The notes under the pieces: generated by a model
Told to the model about the DNA's origin: nothing
Seen by the model: the letters and a program-made list of their open reading frames with translations, nothing else
The model's database searches: none
Position numbers and translations under genes: made by a program
Assembly: GCA_007121075.1 (NCBI GenBank)
Contig: SKMK01000036.1
Coordinates: 1 to 45,198, forward strand
Direction: 5' to 3'
Source: Syntrophomonadaceae bacterium
GTDB taxonomy: Bacteria > Bacillota > Dethiobacteria > DTU022
DNA: 45,198 nt
In this document: positions 7,262-15,542 of the stretch, one piece after another
How the letters are laid out: each line of letters begins with the position of its first letter
Numbering within the stretch: position 1 is the stretch's first letter

Positions 7262-8012
7262 AACCATAAATAACATTTTCACTAACGTAATCGTCCAGCT
7301 GGACGGAATAAAAAAAGAATATGACCGGGAAGTTTTAAAGGTCGATAAACTGGAACTGAAGAAGGGCCTTATCTATGGCATTATCGGCCCGAGCGGGGCC
7401 GGTAAGAGCACCCTTCTGCGCATAATTAACCTGCTTACATCACCAAGCAGCGGCACCTATTATTTCCACGGCCAGAAAGTACCCCCCAATACCCGGGAAC
7501 GGATCAACATCCAGCGTAAGATGAGCCTGGTTTTTCAAAAAACAATCCTGTTCAGGGAAAGCGTCTGGAACAATGTGGCATACGGATTAAAAGCACGGGG
7601 TTATAAAAAACCCGAAATCAATGAACGGGTAGAAACCCTGCTGGCGCAGGTCGGCTTAAAAGAACTGGCCTGGCGCAGGGCCGATACCTTATCTGGCGGG
7701 GAAGCACAACGGGTTGCCATAGCGCGCGCCGTTGCCTTCGACCCGGAGCTGCTGCTGTTGGATGAGCCGACTGCCAACCTGGACCCGTACAATATTGAAT
7801 TGATCGAAGAAATGATCAAAAAACTGAACCGGTCAAAAACAATAACCGTGGTTATCGTCACCCACAATGTCTTCCAGGCCCGCCGCATAGCCGATGAAGT
7901 TATTTTTATCGACAGGGGCAATATCGTAGAAATGGGACCGGCAGAAAAAATTTTTACCGGCCCCGATCATGAAAAAACGCGCCTTTATGTTGAAGGCAAA
8001 GTGATTTCTTAA
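7257..8012 (+). CDS. tupC: Tungstate ABC transporter ATP-binding protein TupC (ATT start)
   Basis: ATPase that powers tungstate uptake. Walker A GPSGAGKST is at about residues 45-53, the ABC signature is LSGGEAQRVAIARA, Walker B is LLLLDEPTANLD, and the switch histidine is in VTHN. The region before the first in-frame ATG (7521) encodes the strand GIKKEYDREVLKVDKLEL and the Walker A loop, so the gene must begin upstream. The frame is open from 7215 and has no ATG, GTG or TTG before 7521. The best start is ATT at 7257, which overlaps the tupB stop (ATTAA) and has AGGAGG at 7243-7248 with 8-nt spacing. That gives 251 residues, a normal size. ATT is a rare start and could instead reflect a base error. 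Confidence 0.88.
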   Translation: MKTINNIFTNVIVQLDGIKKEYDREVLKVDKLELKKGLIYGIIGPSGAGKSTLLRIINLLTSPSSGTYYFHGQKVPPNTRERINIQRKMSLVFQKTILFRESVWNNVAYGLKARGYKKPEINERVETLLAQVGLKELAWRRADTLSGGEAQRVAIARAVAFDPELLLLDEPTANLDPYNIELIEEMIKKLNRSKTITVVIVTHNVFQARRIADEVIFIDRGNIVEMGPAEKIFTGPDHEKTRLYVEGKVIS

Positions 8013-8058
8013 GCCTGTGCTCTTTCAAATTCCCTTTGCAGTATCCTCACAGCACCGC

Positions 8059-9735
8059 CTATTTAAGGATTCCCCGGGCAAAGGTGCGGTTGACGTCCTT
8101 AATTTCCACTTTAACCTTCTGCCCCACTTTATCGCCGGCATTTTCAACGTTGATTACAAACCCGTGAATCCGGGAAATGCCGTGATTCGGGTTGGTGGAA
8201 TGAGGTTCTTCGATATACAGCTCCAGCACTTCGCCAGCTTTAACCGGCAAGGCCAGTTTTTGGATTTCTTTCTGGCTGCCCCTGGCCGCGATCCGGTACT
8301 TCTCAATATGGATATCCTCAGCACCGCGAATAAAAATGCGGCGGTTCAATTCTTCTTCCAGTTTTTTCAGGTTGCCCCCGCCGGTGCCGATAATTATGGC
8401 CGCTACTTCATGGTGCATTTCAACTAAAACTGCTTCGCTCTTTTCTTCCTGCAGCTGCCTTTTCAACTCCCCTTCAATTCTGGTACTGACCACCAGGGGA
8501 GTCAGCACTTTGCCGGAACCGCTGCAGTAAGGGCAGGCCTGTTGGAGGTATTCCGACAAATCCTGGCGCACTTTTTTCCTGGTCATTTCCACCAGTCCCA
8601 GGTTGGTAAGCCCCAGGACATAGGTCTTGGTCCGGTCATTTTTAATGGAAGCATTAAGCCTGTCTATAACTTTACGGCGGTGATCTTCAACGCTCATATC
8701 GATAAAATCGACAATGATGATGCCCCCGATATCGCGAAGACGGACCTGGCGGGCAATTTCTTCAGCCGCTTCCAGGTTGGTTTTCAGGATGGTGTCGGCC
8801 AGGTTGCGGCGTCCTATATAGCGCCCCGTATTGACATCAATGACGGTCAGGGCCTCGGTTTCATCAAAAACCAGGTAGCCTCCGCTTTTTAGCCAGACCT
8901 GCCGGGACAGGGCTTTTTCCAGATCTTTTTCCACCCCGTAGCGCTCAAAAATTGGCTCTTCATCCTTGTAAAGTTTGACCTTATTCTTCAGGTGGGGCGA
9001 AATATAGTCGACTATCTCCCGGACCTTGTCGTATTCGTGTTCATCATCGACCATGAAACTGCTGAAATCCTCAACGAACAGGTCCCTCGCAATCCGGCAG
9101 GTCAGGGACAAATCCTGGTAGAGAATAGCCGGGGCAGTTTTCTGCTGAAAGCGGGTTAAAATCCGGTTCCAGAGCTGAACCAAAAACTGCAGGTCCTGTT
9201 TCATGACCTCGGTATCGACCCCTTCGGCCACGGTCCGGACGATCAAACCAAGTTCTTTTGGTTTGAGCTTCTCCACTTCCCGGCGCAGCCTCTCCCGTTC
9301 CGTCTGGCTTTCAATCCGCCTCGAAACACCGATATAATCGGCTCCGGGTACCAGCACCAGGTACCGGCCGGGGATGGTGATTTGCCCGGTTACCCGGGCT
9401 CCCTTGCTGCCGAATGGTTCCTTGATCACCTGAACCATTATTTCTTCCCCCACCCGGAGCAGTTTGTCGATAGACATCCGGGAAGGTGGTGGACTTTCTT
9501 CCGATTCGTCGGTAAAAACATCATCAACATATAAAAATGCATTTTTTTCCAACCCAATGTCGATGAAGGCAGCCTGCATGCCCGGCAGGACATTAGCCAC
9601 AATCCCCTTGTAAAGATTGCCCACTACCCTGTACTGCAGGGGCCTTTCTATATCCAGTTCCACCAGTTTGCCCTTTTCCAGCAGGGCGACCCGGGTGGCC
9701 CGGTTATCGCAATTAACAATAATTTTCTTGTCGAT
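8059..9735 (-). CDS. rng: Ribonuclease G/E family endoribonuclease
   Basis: Single-strand endoribonuclease of the RNase E/G family, which processes rRNA and decays mRNA. It contains an S1-like domain (GNLYKGIVANVLPGMQAAFIDIG), the catalytic DNase-I-like region with IIIVDFIDM (metal-binding Asp) and the zinc-link CPYCSGSG. The conserved family N-terminus (IIVNCDNRATRVALLEKGKLVE) lies upstream of the first ordinary start, GTG at 9663. No ATG, GTG or TTG is in frame between the preceding stop at 9742 and that GTG. I place the start at ATC 9735. A one-base deletion in the T run at 9723-9726 would explain it too, since a TTG at 9740 with a fair ribosome site would then be in frame. Usual neighbour of rplU, here separated from it by tupABC. 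Confidence 0.9.
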   Translation of the reverse strand: MDKKIIVNCDNRATRVALLEKGKLVELDIERPLQYRVVGNLYKGIVANVLPGMQAAFIDIGLEKNAFLYVDDVFTDESEESPPPSRMSIDKLLRVGEEIMVQVIKEPFGSKGARVTGQITIPGRYLVLVPGADYIGVSRRIESQTERERLRREVEKLKPKELGLIVRTVAEGVDTEVMKQDLQFLVQLWNRILTRFQQKTAPAILYQDLSLTCRIARDLFVEDFSSFMVDDEHEYDKVREIVDYISPHLKNKVKLYKDEEPIFERYGVEKDLEKALSRQVWLKSGGYLVFDETEALTVIDVNTGRYIGRRNLADTILKTNLEAAEEIARQVRLRDIGGIIIVDFIDMSVEDHRRKVIDRLNASIKNDRTKTYVLGLTNLGLVEMTRKKVRQDLSEYLQQACPYCSGSGKVLTPLVVSTRIEGELKRQLQEEKSEAVLVEMHHEVAAIIIGTGGGNLKKLEEELNRRIFIRGAEDIHIEKYRIAARGSQKEIQKLALPVKAGEVLELYIEEPHSTNPNHGISRIHGFVINVENAGDKVGQKVKVEIKDVNRTFARGILK

Positions 9736-9741
9736 ATCAAC

Positions 9742-10464
9742 TCACATCCCTTCAGACAAAGGCTTCAGGAATTGATCCTGGTCCCGGTACAACCTCTCGC
9801 GGTGCAATTCCCAGTGCGCTTTATAGTTACATTCAACGGTCAATTCTTTTTCCAGCTGTTCGATTACAAAAAAAGGCGACACCCCGCCCCTGCTGCCGGC
9901 CTGCAGCAGCATATAAAGTTCTAAGGGGCGTTCCTTTTCCGGTTCGTTAAAATATGCTTCATAAATGTAGGATCTTACATTGACAAAAACTTTTTTTGTC
10001 TTCTTTTTTTTCGTTTTCGGAGCCAGGATTTCTTCTTTGGCCAGGAGGCGGTCCAGGGTCTGCCGGTACTGAACGGGATCGACACGGCACCCTTCTTCCG
10101 CCACCAGGGTGGCCCGGTAAAGAGCGGCGCCGACGGTGGATGGCAGGGCCGGCGCGCTGTAATCATCTTCAATCCAGGCACCGGTCAAATCCAGTCCGGC
10201 AGGAAGCTGCTCGCCAAAAGCGGCCATAAACTGATCAGGAGTTACCGGATCAGCCAAAATAACCTCACCATATTCTTCCGAAGCAGTAACATTAACCGGC
10301 AGCGGGAGGGCGAGGTTGAAGCGTAAATGCGGATTATAGCCTTCGCTGTAAACCAGGGGAAGCCCACTTCTACGCAGGGCCCTCTGAATCAGGCGCATCA
10401 TATCCAGGTGTGAAATATGTTTCAAAGCCTCGCCACGGGCAAAACTAAATCGAATCCGGGTCAT
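9742..10464 (-). CDS. TIGR03936 family radical-SAM-associated protein (DUF2344)
   Basis: A 240-residue DUF2344/TIGR03936 protein, nearly always encoded next to a TIGR03960 radical-SAM protein or fused to it. The family start is clear: RIRFSFARGEALKHISHLDMMRLIQRALRRS, read in pieces as RIRFSF, KHISHLDMMR and the later YNPHLRF and ALPLPVNVTASEEYGE. Function is unknown; a role in RNA modification has been suggested because of its association with rng and the radical-SAM partner. A Lys-rich run (KTKKKKTKK) at about residues 147-156 separates two halves. Its ATG overlaps the end of the upstream radical-SAM gene by 4 nt, indicating translational coupling. Confidence 0.88.
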   Translation of the reverse strand: MTRIRFSFARGEALKHISHLDMMRLIQRALRRSGLPLVYSEGYNPHLRFNLALPLPVNVTASEEYGEVILADPVTPDQFMAAFGEQLPAGLDLTGAWIEDDYSAPALPSTVGAALYRATLVAEEGCRVDPVQYRQTLDRLLAKEEILAPKTKKKKTKKVFVNVRSYIYEAYFNEPEKERPLELYMLLQAGSRGGVSPFFVIEQLEKELTVECNYKAHWELHRERLYRDQDQFLKPLSEGM

Positions 10465-12263
10465 TGAGCTTCTCCTTGCTCCGGTTTGTCAATATTAAAA
10501 GCTTTTTGGTGCTCCCTGATCAAAACTGCTTTATCCACTCCGCAATGCAAATGGTCCCAGGGCAGTAAATCGTCATAACCAAACCGGCGAAGGGCATAAT
10601 CCTCCGGTTCAATACCTGTTTCCCGGAATGCCTGCCTCCATCCGGGCATGGAAAAATGCTCCGACCAGCCATCAAAGCGGCAGCCCAGGCTCCAGGCCTT
10701 TTCCAGGGCCGGAGCCAGGAGGCGATCTCCGCGCGCAAAAACTGCCTCCAGGAAACTGGTTTCGGCATCATGCCAGCTCAGATCTATCCCGGGCATTTTC
10801 TTGAACCCTTGTTGCAGGATTTCCTGGCGTCTGGTAACCTCCGGCAGCGAGAGCTGCGGTTCCCACTGAAAAGGGGTATGGGCTTTGGGGACAAAGGTGG
10901 AAACACTGACCGAAATGCCGATCTTGCGGCTGCTTTTGTGGCGGAAATACTGCCTGAGCCTTCGGCATAGATCGACAATCGCTTCAACATCTTCTTCCGT
11001 TTCAGTAGGCAGCCCGATCATAAAGTAAAGCTTGAAGCCCTGCCAGCCGGCATCAACGGCATCGTTGAGCGCTGAAAATATTTCAGCTTCAGAAATGTTT
11101 TTCCTGATCACCCGGCGCAGTCTTTCGGTCGCCGCTTCCGGGGCAAAGGTAAGGTTGCTTCGCTTGCCCCGGTGCAGCCTGTTCGCCAGCTTGATCGAAT
11201 AGGAGTCCAGGCGCAGAGAAGGCAGGTTGCATTTAACCTGTTCCCCGTATAACCCCCGGTCCAACTCGTTGATCAACTCTTCAAGGTCCGGGTAATCAGC
11301 GCTGCTCAGGGACGCTAAAGAAAGCTCTTCGTAACCGGTTTCAGCAATCTGCTGCTTTGCTGTTTCAACCAGTTTATCCCGGCTGCGTCGGCGGACGGGG
11401 CGGAAAATATAGCCGGCCTGGCAAAACCGGCAGCCCCTGCTGCAGCCCCGAAACAGCTCCACCACGGCGCGGTCGTGAATTGCCTGCAGGTAGGGCACAA
11501 TTGGGGCGGTGGGATAGGGGGCCCGGTCGAGATCGCGGACCAGTCTTTTCCTGATCACCGCCGGCGCCCGGGAGTCGGTCCTTTCAATGGCACTAAATTT
11601 TCCCTCTTTATAGGCCGGCTGATACAAAGAGGGAACATAAATTCCTTCCCATTCGGAGAGCCGCACCAAAAGCTCTTTTCGATCCGGCGCTTCTTTTTTT
11701 AAACGATCCAGACCGGAGAGCAGTTCCGGCAGGCATTCTTCCGATTCCCCCAGCACAAAAAAGTCAAAAAATGGAGCCAGCGGTTCCGGGTTAAAAGCAC
11801 AGGGCCCGCCGCCAACCACCAGCGGATCAGATTCGCCGCGTTGATCGGCGTAAAGGGGGACCCCGGCCAGGTCCAGCATGTTAAGGACATTGGTATAACT
11901 CAATTCATACTGCAGGGAAAAACCGATCAGATCAAATTCCGCAAGCGGCTTTCCGCTCTCCAGGGCAAACAGGGGTTGATCATAAGCCCGCATCAGCTCT
12001 TCCATGTCCATACCCGGAGCAAAAGCCCTTTCCATCAACATTCCCGGCCTGCTGTTGACGCTCTCATAAAGGATTTTCAAGCCCTGGTTGGACATGCCCA
12101 CTTCGTAAAGATCGGGAAAAGCCAAAACCATTCTGACCGCCGCTTCAGCATGGTCTTTTTGCCGGGCATTCCACTCGTTGCCCATGTAGCGGGCTGGTTT
12201 CTGCACCTGGGACAGGAGTCGTTTAAGTTTTGTATCTAGAGCCTGCATATCAACACTTCGCAA
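10461..12263 (-). CDS. TIGR03960 family B12-binding radical SAM protein
   Basis: A 600-residue radical-SAM protein with an N-terminal B12-binding-like domain (about residues 45-190) and a radical-SAM core. The [4Fe-4S] ligands are in CSRGCRFCQAGY (CxxxCxxC, near residue 275). The reaction is unknown; the family is conserved with TIGR03936 and RNase G in Clostridia. The start is uncertain: TTG at 12263 (used here) or ATG at 12248, neither with a good ribosome site. A possible extended -10 element, TG-T-TAGAAT, lies at 12272-12280. The radC terminator just upstream suggests that this gene begins its own transcription unit. Confidence 0.9.
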   Translation of the reverse strand: MRSVDMQALDTKLKRLLSQVQKPARYMGNEWNARQKDHAEAAVRMVLAFPDLYEVGMSNQGLKILYESVNSRPGMLMERAFAPGMDMEELMRAYDQPLFALESGKPLAEFDLIGFSLQYELSYTNVLNMLDLAGVPLYADQRGESDPLVVGGGPCAFNPEPLAPFFDFFVLGESEECLPELLSGLDRLKKEAPDRKELLVRLSEWEGIYVPSLYQPAYKEGKFSAIERTDSRAPAVIRKRLVRDLDRAPYPTAPIVPYLQAIHDRAVVELFRGCSRGCRFCQAGYIFRPVRRRSRDKLVETAKQQIAETGYEELSLASLSSADYPDLEELINELDRGLYGEQVKCNLPSLRLDSYSIKLANRLHRGKRSNLTFAPEAATERLRRVIRKNISEAEIFSALNDAVDAGWQGFKLYFMIGLPTETEEDVEAIVDLCRRLRQYFRHKSSRKIGISVSVSTFVPKAHTPFQWEPQLSLPEVTRRQEILQQGFKKMPGIDLSWHDAETSFLEAVFARGDRLLAPALEKAWSLGCRFDGWSEHFSMPGWRQAFRETGIEPEDYALRRFGYDDLLPWDHLHCGVDKAVLIREHQKAFNIDKPEQGEAQ

Positions 12264-12300
12264 TCATAACCATTCTAACAACCGGTATCGGGCCGGCCTG

Positions 12301-12327
12301 AAAAAAATACCTGATTTTAAATCAGGT
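12301..12327 (-). terminator. Intrinsic terminator after radC
   Basis: On the minus strand, ACCTGATTT and AAATCAGGT (12319-12327 and 12309-12317) form a near-perfect stem, followed by A then a seven-T run (12301-12307). It is 38 bp after the radC stop. Confidence 0.75.
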
Positions 12328-12365
12328 TCATAATACCATATCATTCCTGTTTTGATAAGCAACTC

Positions 12366-13064
12366 CTAAAGCAGCCCTTTTTCCCTGAAGCTGAAGAAAC
12401 AGCCGTCCCCAATAATAATATGATCTCTGACCGCGATGCCGAGGATGTTGCCGGCGTCAACCAACCGCCTGGTAACCTCCAAGTCCTGCTGGCTGGGAGC
12501 AGGATCGCCGCTGGGGTGATTGTGGAACAAGATCACCGAGGCCGCGCTCTTGCGCAGGGGCACGCTAAAAATTTCTCGCGGGTGGACAATCGAAGCGCTT
12601 AAACTGCCCACTGATATTTCCTCCCTGGAAATGACATGGTTCTTGGTATTTAAAAGCAAAATTTTAAAATACTCTTTTTTCTTGTACCTTAGCTCTTCCA
12701 TAAATAAATCGGCAGCTTGCCTCGGGGTGGTTATACTGCCGGTTTCCTCACGGGGTGCGGTGGCCAGCCTGGACCCCAGTTCGAGAGCCGCTTTAATCGT
12801 GACCGCTTTGTCCGGCCCGATGCCTTTATTTTCCTGCAGATCTTCCAGGGAGAGGTGGGGCAGGTTCCGCAGCCCACCGCTCCTGGTAATTATCCTGGTG
12901 GCCAACTGAACAGCCGATTCGGTCCTGCTTCCCACCCGGAGCAAGATCGCCAGCAGTTCGGCATTGGAAAGGGCGCCTGCGCCTAAGGCAACCAGTTTTT
13001 CCCGGGGCCTTTCCTCAAGGGGCATATCTTTAATCGTAATGCATTCATTATCCATTGCCGCCAT
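12366..13064 (-). CDS. radC: RadC family JAB-domain protein
   Basis: RadC proteins carry a JAB/MPN metalloprotease-like domain. The old DNA-repair assignment is not well supported and the true function is unknown. The 232-residue protein has an N-terminal helix-hairpin-helix region (ENKGIGPDKAVTIKAALELG) and the C-terminal JAB motif VILFHNHPSGDPAPSQQD, which supplies the zinc-binding His, His and Asp. All ligands are intact. It overlaps the end of maf by 17 nt. In Clostridia maf and radC are usually followed by mreBCD and min genes before the radical-SAM pair; those genes are not here. Confidence 0.93.
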   Translation of the reverse strand: MAAMDNECITIKDMPLEERPREKLVALGAGALSNAELLAILLRVGSRTESAVQLATRIITRSGGLRNLPHLSLEDLQENKGIGPDKAVTIKAALELGSRLATAPREETGSITTPRQAADLFMEELRYKKKEYFKILLLNTKNHVISREEISVGSLSASIVHPREIFSVPLRKSAASVILFHNHPSGDPAPSQQDLEVTRRLVDAGNILGIAVRDHIIIGDGCFFSFREKGLL

Positions 13065-13647
13065 CCTTTCTGCTTAGCCATGTTGGAACCTTCATCCGTA
13101 GCAACAATTCAAAAAGCAAACTCAGGGGCAAACCGACTACGTTAAAATAACAACCCTCGATTTTGTCTATGAATACGCCCCCCCGGCCCTGGATGCCGTA
13201 AGCGCCGGCTTTGTCGAGCGGTTCGCCGCTTTCAACATAACGGTTAATATGTTCCTTTTCCAGGGGCTTCATCCAAACCTTTGTTCTCGAAAAACCGGTT
13301 TCGAACCCACCTGTCCCGGCATCAAAAAGGGCCAGCCCGGTAAAAACTTCGTGCTCTTTTCCGCTCATTGTTTCAAGCATACGTCGGGCATGATCGCCAT
13401 CAACCGGTTTGCCCATGATTTGCCCGTCGCATACCACAACCGTATCGGCAGCCAGGACAAAGCCGCTGTCCAGGCGGCGGGTAACATCCAAAGCTTTTTT
13501 TTGAGCCAGCCCTACCACCATATCCCCGGGGTCCCCACACCCTGTCATGTCTTCATCAACCGCCGGCTCAATAATTTCGAAAGCAAGGCCGGCCTGCTTT
13601 AGCAGTTCGGCCCGTCGAGAAGATGCAGAAGCTAAAATAAGGGTCAT
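13048..13647 (-). CDS. maf: Maf family nucleotide pyrophosphatase
   Basis: Maf proteins hydrolyse non-canonical or canonical nucleoside triphosphates (dTTP, UTP and modified pyrimidines) to monophosphates and are linked to septum inhibition in Bacillus. Family motifs: LILASASSRRAELLKQAG at the N-terminus, ADTVVVCDGQIMGKP, and GAYGIQGRGGVFIDKIEGCYFNVVGLPL near the C-terminus. Length 199 is standard. The ATG at 13647 overlaps the stop of the upstream Gx-like gene (ATGA), so translation is coupled. Confidence 0.94.
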   Translation of the reverse strand: MTLILASASSRRAELLKQAGLAFEIIEPAVDEDMTGCGDPGDMVVGLAQKKALDVTRRLDSGFVLAADTVVVCDGQIMGKPVDGDHARRMLETMSGKEHEVFTGLALFDAGTGGFETGFSRTKVWMKPLEKEHINRYVESGEPLDKAGAYGIQGRGGVFIDKIEGCYFNVVGLPLSLLFELLLRMKVPTWLSRKDGGNG

Positions 13648-14207
13648 CGGGTATCACCTGGATTGGTCTGTCTGATCATCCTGCCGGTCACTCCTTCCAG
13701 GTAATAAGCGGCCAGGCCGGTAAATATACCGGTCGGCACCGACAGGAGCAGCAAAAAGGGAAAATACCCTCTGAGCAGGTCAAAGCTGGCAATAATGATA
13801 CTGGCCATGCTGAGCTGGGTCAGGTTATGGGCGGCCGCCCCGAGAACACTGACTGAAATCAGGCTAACCAGGCCCTTTCTTTGAAATACCAGGATCAGGG
13901 CCATGGCCAGGCAACTCACTATACCGGCGGTAATACTCAACCAGAAACCAAACCCGAACAGGCCGCCGACAAAAATGCTGCCCAGCACTGAACGGATCAC
14001 GGCAACCATCAGGCCGCTGCGCAGTCCAAACAAGATCAATGTGAGGAGGGTAATAATATTGGCCAGTCCAATCCTTACTCCCGGAACCGGCATCGGTAGA
14101 GGCATGGCGGCCTCAACAGTATGAATTACCACCGCAAAAGTAATCAGCAAGGCCAGGTAGGTTAAATATTTTAAACGGTTTCCAACCCGAAAACCGGGAT
14201 GCTGCAT
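13644..14207 (-). CDS. Gx transporter / heptaprenyl diphosphate synthase component I-like membrane protein
   Basis: A 187-residue protein with five to six membrane helices, belonging to the family often labelled heptaprenyl diphosphate synthase component I or Gx transporter. Signatures: VPGVRIGLANIITLLTLILFG, read as PGVRIGLAN and LILFGLRSG, then GAAAHNLTQL and a final membrane segment. The product label is uncertain for the family. In Clostridia it often lies near apbE and Rnf-type FMN proteins, as here, which suggests membrane transport of a small metabolite or ion. The upstream 125-bp gap to apbE shows no clear promoter. Confidence 0.78.
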   Translation of the reverse strand: MQHPGFRVGNRLKYLTYLALLITFAVVIHTVEAAMPLPMPVPGVRIGLANIITLLTLILFGLRSGLMVAVIRSVLGSIFVGGLFGFGFWLSITAGIVSCLAMALILVFQRKGLVSLISVSVLGAAAHNLTQLSMASIIIASFDLLRGYFPFLLLLSVPTGIFTGLAAYYLEGVTGRMIRQTNPGDTR

Positions 14208-14332
14208 AATAATTACGTCCCTTTCACCAAAAATCCGTTTTCAAACAAGCAGTAACGTCTTTCTTTAAATACAAATACAACCGAAATTACAACCGCCCTG
14301 CAACAGGTAAATAGTCCTCTATAAAAGGAAAG

Positions 14333-15403
14333 CTATTCCAATTCAATAATATCTTCAAGACCATCGGTATAGGTTAACTCCAGCCCGGGAGTAACAAAAA
14401 TCCCTTCCACCCCGGCCAACCCTTCGATCAGTTCAAGGCCTTCATCCGGGCCGATGATAAAAGCAAGCGTGGATAAAACGTCCGCTTCAATCGTTGTATC
14501 GGCAACAACAGTGACACTGGCCAGGTCCATGGCCGGCATGCCGGTTTGAGCATCAAGAATATGGTGGTACTTTACCCCGTCTTCTTCAAAATAGCGTTCA
14601 TAATCGCCCGAGGTATCCACGGCCTTATCAATCAGGGCCAGAACAGCAATCATATCCCTTTCATCTCGGGGATTCCTGACCCCAATCCGCCATGGTTCAC
14701 CATCGGGCCGGGTTCCCAAAAGACCGATGTCTCCGGCATTAACGAAGGCGTTTTCCACGCCCGCCCCCGAAAGTATCTCCAGAGCTTGATCAACAATAAA
14801 TCCCTTGGCTATACCCCCCAGCTCAAGTCCCATCCCGGATACCGGCAGATAAATGGTTTTTTCTTCCGGGTCAAGCTCCACCAGTGAATAATCAACCAGC
14901 TGCAGGGTTTCTTCAATTTCTTCGGGTTCGGGAACCCGGTAGTCTTGATCGGAAAAGAATCCCCACAAATCAGTAAGCGGCGCTACGGTAGGATCAAAAG
15001 CCCCTTCACTGAGCTCAGCATATTCAATAGCCCGTTCTGTCACATAAAAAACCTCGGGGCTGACCTGAACCGGCTTTCGGCCCGCATTCTCGTTCACAGC
15101 AACAACATCGCTTTCCGGAATACTCCTGCTGAACAGCTCTTCCAGCCGTTCTATTTCAGTAAAAACTTCATCTCTTATCTCTTCTGCTTCCCTTACCCCC
15201 CGGGCCTGAAATCTTAATTCAGCCATTGTATCCATTGTCATATGGGTATAGGTAAAAGTATCAACAGTATGAAAGGCCCGTGTGTAAAAGTACCCCATAA
15301 GCAGGAGCAGGACAAATACAGGTATAATATATACCGGCTTTAATAACCCGGAAGCCCGGCCGTTTTTTTTATCCGTCGGATCGTTATTCTTTATCCCTGG
15401 CAA
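14333..15403 (-). CDS. apbE: FAD:protein FMN transferase ApbE
   Basis: ApbE covalently attaches FMN from FAD to a Thr (or Ser) in flavoproteins such as RnfG and RnfD. One membrane anchor (YIIPVFVLLLLMGYFYTRAF) precedes the catalytic domain. Visible motifs: MTMDTMAELRF, GAFDPTVAPLTDLWGF, GGIAKGFIVDQAL, VNAGDIGLLG and YHHILDAQTGMPA (Mg2+ and FAD sites). TTG at 15403 is chosen because AGGAGG lies 11 nt upstream; an in-frame GTG at 15442 has no ribosome site. The Cys-type lipobox of many ApbE proteins is absent, so the anchor is a signal-anchor helix. It sits just beyond the terminator of the Rnf-Mrp cluster, whose RnfG and RnfD are the evident substrates. Confidence 0.93.
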   Translation of the reverse strand: MPGIKNNDPTDKKNGRASGLLKPVYIIPVFVLLLLMGYFYTRAFHTVDTFTYTHMTMDTMAELRFQARGVREAEEIRDEVFTEIERLEELFSRSIPESDVVAVNENAGRKPVQVSPEVFYVTERAIEYAELSEGAFDPTVAPLTDLWGFFSDQDYRVPEPEEIEETLQLVDYSLVELDPEEKTIYLPVSGMGLELGGIAKGFIVDQALEILSGAGVENAFVNAGDIGLLGTRPDGEPWRIGVRNPRDERDMIAVLALIDKAVDTSGDYERYFEEDGVKYHHILDAQTGMPAMDLASVTVVADTTIEADVLSTLAFIIGPDEGLELIEGLAGVEGIFVTPGLELTYTDGLEDIIELE

Positions 15404-15466
15404 AATATTCGATATCCTCCTTGCCTGATCTGGAAAAATCACCGGCCGAGAAAGCCCTGCCGGTAT

Positions 15467-15510
15467 AAGATTAAAAGGACAGGGTAAATGCGGATGATAT
15501 CACCCTGTCC
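15467..15510 (-). terminator. Intrinsic terminator closing the Rnf-Mrp cluster
   Basis: On the minus strand, GGACAGGGT (15502-15510) and ACCCTGTCC (15477-15485) form a perfect 9-bp stem with a 16-nt loop, followed by TTTTAATCTT. It lies 33 bp after the last antiporter gene and before apbE, so apbE either has its own promoter or depends on read-through. Confidence 0.74.
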
Positions 15511-15542
15511 GCTTCATTACCGTTTTGACCGACGATCCAATT

